A stretch of DNA of 64,000 nucleotides from Thioalkalivibrio sp. ALJ24 (GTDB lineage: Bacteria > Pseudomonadota > Gammaproteobacteria > Ectothiorhodospirales > Ectothiorhodospiraceae), in contig NZ_KB898729.1 in assembly GCF_000377785.1 (NCBI RefSeq), forward strand, positions 1-64,000. The letters run 5' to 3'. The position numbers and the translations under genes were made by a program. This document shows, piece after piece, positions 57,769-64,000 of the stretch. The notes under the pieces are model-generated. The model was not told the origin of the DNA. It ran no database searches and worked only from the letters and a program-made list of their open reading frames with translations. Position 1 is the first letter of the stretch. Each line of letters opens with the position of its first letter.

Positions 57769-59832
57769 ATGGACCTGCAGGCCCCGCTGACCGCTCTCAA
57801 CGGGGTGGGCCCGCGCCAGGCCGAGCGTCTGGCGCGGCTGGGCCTGCATGTCTGCGGCGACCTGCTGTTCCACCTGCCGCTGCGCTTCGAGGACCGCACC
57901 CGCATCACCCCGCTGGATCGCCTGCGCCCCGGCCGCCCGGCCCTGTTCGAGGGCGTGGTGGAACGCAGCGAGGTGGTGATGCGACGGCGGCGCATGCTGG
58001 TGGTGACCCTGGGGGATGGCCGGGGCCTGATTACGCTGCGCTTCTTCCACTTCGGCAACGCACAGCAGAAACGCCTGGCGACCGGGACCCGCGTGCGTGC
58101 CTTCGGCGAACCGCGCGGGCTGGCCGGGGCGCTGGAATGCGTGCACCCGGAGACCGAGATCGTCGATCCGGACGCACCACCGACGCTGGAACAGCGCCTG
58201 ACGCCGGTCTATCCGGTCACCGACGGCGTATCGCAGCCGCTGCTGCGCAAGCTGGTGCGCCAGGCCCTGCCCGGGATCCGGCAGCTGCCCGACCTGTTGC
58301 CGGAACTGGAGCGTGACGGCCTGCCGCCGCTGCAGCAGGCCGTGCAGGACCTGCACCAGCCACCCCCCGACACGCAGACCGCGACGCTCGAGCCCGGCAT
58401 CGACGGGCGCTCCGCCGCGCAGACCCGGCTCGCGCTGGAAGAACTGGTCGCGCACCAGCTCGCGCGCCTGCAGCATGCCCGCAGCGAACCCGACGAACAC
58501 GCCCCGGCGCTGGACCCGCCCGGCGACCTGTGGGAACGCCTGCATGCCGGGCTGCCGTTCCCGCTGACCGGGGCCCAGCAGCGGGTGATCGGCGAGATCC
58601 GGTCGGATCTCGCCCGCGAACGCCCGATGAACCGCCTGCTGCAGGGGGACGTGGGCTCGGGCAAGACCCTGGTCGCGGTGGCCGCGACGCTGGCCGCGGT
58701 GGAGGCGGGGTACCAGGTCGCCTTCATGGCCCCTACCGAGCTGCTGGCCCGCCAGCACGCACGCAACTTGGCTGCCTGGCTGGAACCGATGGGGATCCCC
58801 ATCGCCTGGCTGGGCGGACGCCAGGGGCGCAGCGAACGCGGCCAGCTGCTGAACGAACTGGCCAGCGGGGCGCGGCCGGTGGCCGTGGGCACCCATGCGC
58901 TGTTCCAGGAGGACGTGCATTTCCATCGCCTCGGGCTGGCGGTGGTGGACGAGCAGCACCGCTTCGGCGTGCATCAGCGCATGGCGCTGCGCGAGAAGGG
59001 CAACGGACGCACCCCGCACCAGCTGATCATGACCGCCACGCCCATCCCGCGCACCCTCGCCATGACCCTGTACGCCGGACTGGAGACCTCGATCATCGAT
59101 GAACGCCCGCCGGGCCGCACCCCGGTACGCACCGCGCTGATCAGCCACGAGCGCCGCGACGAGGTGATCGAGCGCATCCGCGTGGCCTGCGGCGACGGCA
59201 CCCAGGCCTACTGGGTGTGCCCGCTGGTGGAAGACTCGGAGCAGCTCGAGGCCGAATCCGCCGAGGCCACCCGAGCGCGCCTGGCCGAGGCCCTGCCGGG
59301 GCTGTATATCGGGCTGGCGCACGGACGCATGAAGGGCAGCGAACGCGATCAGGTGATGGAGGAATTCCGCCGCGGTGCGATCGACCTGCTGGTGGCGACC
59401 ACGGTGATCGAGGTCGGCGTGGACGTGCCGAACGCCAGCCTGATGATCATCGAGAATGCCGAGCGCATGGGCCTGTCGCAGCTGCACCAGCTGCGCGGGC
59501 GCGTGGGGCGCGGCAACGCCGCCAGTGCCTGCGTGCTGCTGTATCGCCCGCCGCTGGGCGACACCGCGCGCGAGCGCCTGGAGGCGATGCGGCGCACCGA
59601 CGACGGCTTCGAGATCGCCGAGGTGGACCTGCGGCTGCGCGGGCCGGGCGAGCTGCTGGGCACCCGCCAGACCGGCGACCGCAGCTTCCGCGTGGCCGAC
59701 TGGTCGCGCGACCAGGACCTGCTGCCGCGCGCGACCCGCATCGCCGAGGGGCTGCTGCAGGACCCGCCACGCGGCGGCGCGCTGATCGAGCGCTGGCTGG
59801 GAGACGCGACCCGTTACGGCCAGGTCGGCTGA
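57769..59832 (+). CDS. recG: ATP-dependent DNA helicase RecG
   Basis: A 687-residue branch-migration helicase. The N-terminal wedge/OB domain (MDLQAPLTALNGVGPRQAERLARLG) precedes the helicase core: GDVGSGKTLVAVAA, DEQHRFGVHQRMAL, MTATPIPRTLAMT, and the C-terminal motifs VIEVGVDVPNASLMIIENAERMGLSQLHQLRGRVGRG. It converges with the minus-strand gene at 59839, leaving six bases. Confidence 0.97.
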   Translation: MDLQAPLTALNGVGPRQAERLARLGLHVCGDLLFHLPLRFEDRTRITPLDRLRPGRPALFEGVVERSEVVMRRRRMLVVTLGDGRGLITLRFFHFGNAQQKRLATGTRVRAFGEPRGLAGALECVHPETEIVDPDAPPTLEQRLTPVYPVTDGVSQPLLRKLVRQALPGIRQLPDLLPELERDGLPPLQQAVQDLHQPPPDTQTATLEPGIDGRSAAQTRLALEELVAHQLARLQHARSEPDEHAPALDPPGDLWERLHAGLPFPLTGAQQRVIGEIRSDLARERPMNRLLQGDVGSGKTLVAVAATLAAVEAGYQVAFMAPTELLARQHARNLAAWLEPMGIPIAWLGGRQGRSERGQLLNELASGARPVAVGTHALFQEDVHFHRLGLAVVDEQHRFGVHQRMALREKGNGRTPHQLIMTATPIPRTLAMTLYAGLETSIIDERPPGRTPVRTALISHERRDEVIERIRVACGDGTQAYWVCPLVEDSEQLEAESAEATRARLAEALPGLYIGLAHGRMKGSERDQVMEEFRRGAIDLLVATTVIEVGVDVPNASLMIIENAERMGLSQLHQLRGRVGRGNAASACVLLYRPPLGDTARERLEAMRRTDDGFEIAEVDLRLRGPGELLGTRQTGDRSFRVADWSRDQDLLPRATRIAEGLLQDPPRGGALIERWLGDATRYGQVG

Positions 59833-59838
59833 CGGCCA

Positions 59839-61545
59839 CTACCGATTGCCGCGCAGGTGCTCCTTGAGCCGCTGGAGCTCGTCCTCCGACCAGTTTTCGG
59901 GGTCGGTCACGTGGCGCCAGGCATAGACGTAGTGCTCGGGGGCATACACATGGCCGTACCCCACCGGGGCATCGTCGCCGGCGGCGATGTCGATCGCCAG
60001 CTGGAGCATGGTCACCACCGGATACCACTGCAGCTTGTCGGACACATCCGGGCCGCGCGGTTCTTCCATCCACTCCGGCTGGCGGTAGAAGGCCTCGGGC
60101 TCGAAAAAGGTAATGGGGTCGCTGGCGTACTGCAGGTAGACGATGCGCATCGCGCCCCAGCGGGCCCCGGGGATCTCCAGATGCGGATCCTGGTTGGTGA
60201 AGCGCACGATCGAACTGTCGCGAAAGCGCGGCAGCCACGCGGGCGAGTCGGGCTCGCGCTGCGCGGTGATCTCGCGCCAGGCCTCGGACCGGAACGGCGG
60301 CCCGCTCCACAGCGCGCCGGAAAACGGATCGCCGACGATATCGTACAGGTCCGCCGCACGTTCGGAGTTCAGCGCCCCGAGACTGAGGCCGTGGAGGTAC
60401 AGCTCGGGGCGTTCGTCGGCGGGCAGCTCGCGCCAGTAGCCGTAGATCTCGGCGAACACCGCCTGCGCGGTCTCCAGCCCGTAGGACGACTCCGACATCA
60501 GCGACAGCCAGCTCGGCAGGTAGGAGTACTGCACCGCCACCGAAGCCACGTCACCGCGGTGCAGGTATTCCACCGCCTGCATCGCGTCACGATCCACCCA
60601 GCCGCGGCCGGTGGGCGTGACCAGCACCAGCACCGAGCGGTCGAAGGCATCGGTGCGCCGGAGTTCGTCCAGCGCCAGGCGGGCACGCTCCTCGATGGTC
60701 TCGCCGGCATTCAGCCCGACATAGGCCCGCAGCGGCGCCGGGGTCGGCTCGCCGAAGAACTCGCTCATCTCGCCACTGGTGGGGGTGAAGCCCACGTAGC
60801 GCCGGCCGTGCTGGCCGAGGTCTTCCCAGGCGATCAGCGACTCCTCGCTGCCCGACAGCAGCGGGTCGCCCGGGTGCTCCACGTCCGCTTCCATGCGCAC
60901 GTCGAACTGCTGGAAGGTGCGGTCGGCGGTGCGCAGGCCGTACTCCAGCAGCACGCCGTCGATCACCGCCCAGAACAGTGACAGCGCGACGATGACGCCG
61001 GTCACGTTGGCCAGTCGGCGCGGGATGAAACGGTGCAGGCGCACGGCGATCAACCGGAAGCTCAGCACGAACAGCCGGCCCACCGCGAGGGCCCCGGCGA
61101 AGATCGCCATGCCGATCAGGCCGACGCGGAACGGATGGGCGCTGTCCACCGGATCCATCTCCATCAGCTCGCGGATGGAGTTCTGCCACTGGGCCGCCTG
61201 CATCAGGAAGCCCACCGCGATCACCGCGCAGAACACCGCGGCCACGATCACCATGATGCGGTGCGCCCGCTCGCCGGCCTCCGGCAGTTCGAGGTAGGCC
61301 CACAACCAGTGCAGGAAGACCCCGAGCAGATAACCCGCCGACAGGGAGATCCCGGACAGGATGCCCTGCATCTCCCAGGTCCGCGGGATCAGGCTGGGCG
61401 ACAGCGACGCGGCAAAGAACAGCGTGGCCAGCAGCAGCCCGGGCACCGACAGCGAGGCCGCCAGGCGCCGTGCCCAGCCGGGCGCCAGCCAGTGAGGCAA
61501 CGGCAGCCGTGCGACCAGGCGAGCCAGCGGTTGAGGGAGAACCAT
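59839..61545 (-). CDS. Abhydrolase_9-type integral membrane hydrolase
   Basis: A 568-residue protein with about four N-terminal transmembrane segments (VPGLLLATLFFAASLSPSL, GYLLGVFLHWLWAYL, VIVAAVFCAVIAVGFLM, GVIVALSLFWAVI), and a C-terminal alpha/beta hydrolase domain with nucleophile elbow HGLSLGALNS. It fits the Abhydrolase_9 family of bacterial membrane hydrolases with periplasmic domain. The substrate is unknown; members are proposed to act on lipids or peptidoglycan-linked material. It is followed (upstream on its strand) by the lipid A acyltransferase. Confidence 0.8.
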   Translation of the reverse strand: MVLPQPLARLVARLPLPHWLAPGWARRLAASLSVPGLLLATLFFAASLSPSLIPRTWEMQGILSGISLSAGYLLGVFLHWLWAYLELPEAGERAHRIMVIVAAVFCAVIAVGFLMQAAQWQNSIRELMEMDPVDSAHPFRVGLIGMAIFAGALAVGRLFVLSFRLIAVRLHRFIPRRLANVTGVIVALSLFWAVIDGVLLEYGLRTADRTFQQFDVRMEADVEHPGDPLLSGSEESLIAWEDLGQHGRRYVGFTPTSGEMSEFFGEPTPAPLRAYVGLNAGETIEERARLALDELRRTDAFDRSVLVLVTPTGRGWVDRDAMQAVEYLHRGDVASVAVQYSYLPSWLSLMSESSYGLETAQAVFAEIYGYWRELPADERPELYLHGLSLGALNSERAADLYDIVGDPFSGALWSGPPFRSEAWREITAQREPDSPAWLPRFRDSSIVRFTNQDPHLEIPGARWGAMRIVYLQYASDPITFFEPEAFYRQPEWMEEPRGPDVSDKLQWYPVVTMLQLAIDIAAGDDAPVGYGHVYAPEHYVYAWRHVTDPENWSEDELQRLKEHLRGNR

Positions 61546-61551
61546 GAGCCG

Positions 61552-62454
61552 TCAGCGACGCGCGTACACCGGGGGATGTCCCGGCGGCGGTGGATGAAAG
61601 CGCTTGTAGGCCCAGTTGTACTGGTCCGGGCAGCGCCGCACCAGGTCCTCGACGATGCGGTTGACCGCAGCGGCGGCGCGCGCGGGATCCGGGTCACGGA
61701 CCTCGGGCCCGGCCTCGATCTCGTGGTAACGAAAGCCCCGCCCGCGCGGCAGGCGTTCGGCGAACAGGAACACCACATGGTCGTCGCGCCCGCGCAGCAG
61801 CCGCGGCAGCAGGGTCATGGTCAGGGCCTGCCGGCCGAAGAACGGCGCGTACACGCCCGAGGCTCCTTTCGGGCTCTGGTCGGGCAGCACGCCGATGATC
61901 TCGCCGGAATCGCGTGCCTTCTGCAGGATGCGCAGGCCGGAGCGATCGGCCGGCGCCAGCTTCGCCCCGGTGGCGGCGCGCGCCTCGCGCACCCAGCGGT
62001 CGATCTCGGCGGTCGGGAGCGGGCTGTACAGCGTGGCCATGGGGCCGTGGGTGGCCGCCTGCAGGCCGGCGAATTCCCAGGAGCCCAGATGCGGGGTGGC
62101 CAGGAACAGGGCCCGCCCGGGCTCGCGCTGCTGCAGTCGCGCGTAGCGCGGCGGCGCCTCGGCCAGCGCCGCCAGGCGCTCGGGCCCGGCACTCCACAAC
62201 CACGGCGATTCGGTCAGCGAGCGCGCCATAGCCTGCAGCGAACGCCGCGCGGTGCGGCGGTGCCAGGCCGCGTCCTTGTCGGGAAAACAGAGCGCCAGGT
62301 TGATCCGCGTGAGCCGCGCCGAACGCGTGGGCAGCAGCCAGACCAGGGTGCCGAGCAGCCCGCCCAGCGCGTGATTGACCCGCAGCGGCAGGTGCCCCAG
62401 CACCCGCAGGACCATGCCGATCAGGCGGTCGCGCAGCTGGCGTCGCTCAGCCAT
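61552..62454 (-). CDS. Lipid A biosynthesis acyltransferase
   Basis: A 300-residue LpxL/HtrB-family membrane-bound acyltransferase adding a secondary acyl chain to lipid A (Kdo2-lipid IVA or later). The HX4(D/E) catalytic motif is TPHLGSWEFAG, and GVLPDQSPKGASGVYAPFFGR and RGFRYHEIEAG are typical. Start at 62454 (MAERRQLRDRLIG); it overlaps the ttcA stop by eight bases. LpxL versus LpxM cannot be decided from sequence. Confidence 0.9.
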   Translation of the reverse strand: MAERRQLRDRLIGMVLRVLGHLPLRVNHALGGLLGTLVWLLPTRSARLTRINLALCFPDKDAAWHRRTARRSLQAMARSLTESPWLWSAGPERLAALAEAPPRYARLQQREPGRALFLATPHLGSWEFAGLQAATHGPMATLYSPLPTAEIDRWVREARAATGAKLAPADRSGLRILQKARDSGEIIGVLPDQSPKGASGVYAPFFGRQALTMTLLPRLLRGRDDHVVFLFAERLPRGRGFRYHEIEAGPEVRDPDPARAAAAVNRIVEDLVRRCPDQYNWAYKRFHPPPPGHPPVYARR

Positions 62455-63268
62455 CGGCCGGCTCCCCGCGGGGCACCGGTTCCGCGGCCCGGCCCCCGTT
62501 TGAAGCGGCGCGAGCATCGGGGGCCTCGTCCGGACCCGGGATCCCGCCCTCGGTCATCAGCGGGCGCAGGGTGGTGCGCAGGTTGCGGAACAGTTCGCCA
62601 AATTCGCCCTCCTCGCGCGCCAGCAGCGCCTTCATGTGCTCGCGCCGGGTCGGCATGGAGAAGCAGGCCGGGCAGTTGTCGAGGATGACCGGCAGTCCGG
62701 CCGCCTCGGCAAAGTCGCGGGTCTGGCGTTCACGCACGTAGACCAGCGGCCGGATCACGCGCAGGTCGCCGGCGTCGATGCGGTAATGGGCCTTCATGGT
62801 GCGCAGCTGACCGCCATGGAACGCGCTCATCAGGAAGCTCTCGGCGAGATCGTCCAGGTGCTGGCCCAGCGCCAGCACGTTGTAGCCGTGCTCGCGCGCG
62901 GTGCGGTACATCAGGCCGCGTTTCATGCGCGAGCAGAAGGAACAGAACGAGTCATTCTCCATGTGCTCGCCGGCCAGCTCGGCGATCGGTTCGGAGACGA
63001 AGTGATACGGGATCCCGTAGCCGCCGAGGTAGTCCTGCAGGCGCTCCGGGTCGAAGCCGTCGATCTCCGGGTCGATGGTCACCGCGCCCACCTCGAAATG
63101 CACCGGCGCGCGACGCGCCAGCTCGTGCAGCAGCCACAGCAGGGTCAGCGAGTCCTTGCCACCGGACAGGCCGACCAGCACGCGGTCGCCGTCACGGATC
63201 ATGTCGAACTCGCGGATCGCCTGGCCGGCCAGACGGCGGATGGAGCGGGGTACGGACGGTATTTCCAT
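62447..63268 (-). CDS. ttcA: tRNA 2-thiocytidine synthase TtcA
   Basis: A 273-residue PP-loop ATPase that forms s2C32 in tRNA using a 4Fe-4S cluster. The PP-loop is VLVGLSGGKDSLTLLW, the cluster cysteine motif is SFCSFCSRMKRG with a third cysteine in LDNCPACF, and LALGQHLDDLAESFLM is the conserved helix. I use the ATG at 63268; the longer frame is Arg-rich and unlikely. Confidence 0.93.
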   Translation of the reverse strand: MEIPSVPRSIRRLAGQAIREFDMIRDGDRVLVGLSGGKDSLTLLWLLHELARRAPVHFEVGAVTIDPEIDGFDPERLQDYLGGYGIPYHFVSEPIAELAGEHMENDSFCSFCSRMKRGLMYRTAREHGYNVLALGQHLDDLAESFLMSAFHGGQLRTMKAHYRIDAGDLRVIRPLVYVRERQTRDFAEAAGLPVILDNCPACFSMPTRREHMKALLAREEGEFGELFRNLRTTLRPLMTEGGIPGPDEAPDARAASNGGRAAEPVPRGEPADG

Positions 63269-63383
63269 GCCCGCAACATAGGGACGGGGCGCGGCCCGCG
63301 CAAGCCCCGACGCCGGCCGCGAGGGGATGCACCGGCGGATGCGGTCCGCCGGGTGCGCAACAACCTGATCGGGCCGGCGCCGC

Positions 63384-63647
63384 CTACGCGGCCATGTGGC
63401 GGCGCGCCTCCTCCAGGTCATACGTATTCTGCAGTCGCAGCCAGTAGCCCTCGGTGGTGCCGAAGTAGCGCGACAGACGCAGGTCGGTCTCCGCAGTTAT
63501 GCCGCGGCGCCCCAGCGTGATGTCACCGATGCGCGTGGCCGGAACGCCGATCGCGTCGGCCAGGGCCCGTTTGGTCAGGCCGGCGGGCACCATGAAGTCC
63601 TCCCACAGGATCTCCCCCGGGTGCACATTGGGCAGTTTGTCGGTCAT
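63384..63647 (-). CDS. higA: HigA-family antitoxin
   Basis: An 87-residue XRE-type antitoxin: MTDKLPNVHPGEILWEDFMVPAGLTKRALADAIGVPATRIGDITLGRRGITAETDLRL shows the HTH, and YFGTTEGYWLRLQNTYDLE is the HigA C-terminus. It neutralises HigB and should repress the operon via the inverted repeat at 63975-63989. It lies 13 bases after higB on the same strand. Confidence 0.92.
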   Translation of the reverse strand: MTDKLPNVHPGEILWEDFMVPAGLTKRALADAIGVPATRIGDITLGRRGITAETDLRLSRYFGTTEGYWLRLQNTYDLEEARRHMAA

Positions 63648-63660
63648 GGTCCCGCCTCCT

Positions 63661-63948
63661 TCAGTGGTAATCGACGATTTCCACGTCATGGGCATTACCG
63701 TGTTCGAACCGGAAACACAGCCGCCACTGATCATTGATGCGGATGCTGTACCAGCCCTCCCGATCGCCCTGCAGCGCTTCAAGCCGGTTGCCGGGCGGGA
63801 TGCGAAGATCCTGCAGCCGGGCCGCAGCATCCAGCTGCCGGAGCTTTTTCAGGGCATTGCGCTGCATCTCCCGGGGCAACTTCCGTGACACATTGCCGTT
63901 CGCAATCGTCATGGTCTCGCGGTCCCTGAAGCTCTTGATCACGGACAT
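63661..63948 (-). CDS. higB: HigB-family toxin (RelE/ParE fold)
   Basis: A 95-residue ribosome-dependent mRNA interferase by family. It has MSVIKSFRDRETMTIANG, the conserved KLPREMQRNALKKLRQLDAA, PPGNRLEALQGDREGWYSIRINDQWRLCFRFEHGNAHDVEIVDYH with the Arg residues of the active site. Toxin-first order is the usual higBA arrangement. Confidence 0.92.
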   Translation of the reverse strand: MSVIKSFRDRETMTIANGNVSRKLPREMQRNALKKLRQLDAAARLQDLRIPPGNRLEALQGDREGWYSIRINDQWRLCFRFEHGNAHDVEIVDYH

Positions 63949-63974
63949 CCCCTGTCATCGCATCACGGTCAGTG

Positions 63975-63989
63975 TAACGAATACCGTTA
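63975..63989. promoter_or_regulatory. TAACG-N5-CGTTA operator candidate for higBA
   Basis: A perfect inverted repeat TAACG..CGTTA with a five-base spacer lies 27 bases upstream of the higB start, a position where HigA would cover the promoter. HigA and GraA-type antitoxins use TTAACG-like half sites. Confidence 0.55.
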
Positions 63990-64000
63990 TCCATTTCACG

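Overview
This window looks like a chromosomal segment of a high-GC gammaproteobacterium, probably of the Ectothiorhodospiraceae/Chromatiales type. Two things suggest this: the conserved order rpsT / murJ / ribF / ileS / lspA / fkpB / ispH with the rplU-rpmA-obg-proB and gmk-rpoZ-spoT-ridA-recG blocks, and several genes typical of exosortase A-associated exopolysaccharide loci. The genus is inference.

Left third (1-31 kb): a surface polysaccharide locus. It begins with a cut-off IS3-type transposase gene and A/T-richer sugar-transferase genes. It continues with a glycosyltransferase, a putative lyase-fold protein, an O-antigen-ligase-like membrane protein of the exosortase A-associated kind and a QueC-like PP-loop enzyme. 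Then come the acyl-CoA ligase / PLP decarboxylase pair typical of exosortase A genomes, three FemAB/GNAT acyltransferases, two polysaccharide deacetylases, UDP-GlcNAc 2-epimerase, a beta-helix secreted protein, a UDP-HexNAc dehydrogenase, a giant VanZ / O-antigen-ligase fusion, a GAF protein and a methyltransferase. No exosortase gene and no PEP-CTERM protein is inside the window.

A distinct cassette lies at about 25-30 kb. It contains a second PLP decarboxylase homologue whose PLP-binding lysine is replaced by arginine, a sigma-54-type promoter motif, a secreted 12-cysteine protein with a Tat-like leader and a CTPGFWKN motif, a MITE-like palindromic element, and a tight three-gene unit: PqqD-like protein, HprK-related kinase and an uncharacterised-family nucleotidyltransferase. 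This has the logic of a peptide- or protein-modifying system of unknown product and is the most interesting part of the window.

Middle (31-41 kb): accessory genes. These are a trypsin-like protease, a NERD/UvrD helicase, an A/T-rich caspase-fold-like protein preceded by a 34-bp palindrome, a Nudix hydrolase translationally coupled to a PLD/DEAD/DUF3427 helicase, an MNT/HEPN pair, purU and an orphan MNT gene. This resembles a small defence/toxin-antitoxin island set beside the housekeeping block.

Right third (41-64 kb): housekeeping genes for isoprenoid synthesis (ispH, ispB), lipoprotein maturation (lspA), translation (ileS, rpsT, rplU, rpmA, tRNA-Pro), peptidoglycan lipid flipping (murJ), flavin synthesis (ribF), proline synthesis (proB), ribosome GTPase (obg), GMP kinase, RNA polymerase omega, (p)ppGpp metabolism, RidA, RecG, an Abhydrolase_9 membrane protein, a lipid A acyltransferase and TtcA. 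A higBA toxin-antitoxin pair with its own inverted-repeat operator closes the window.
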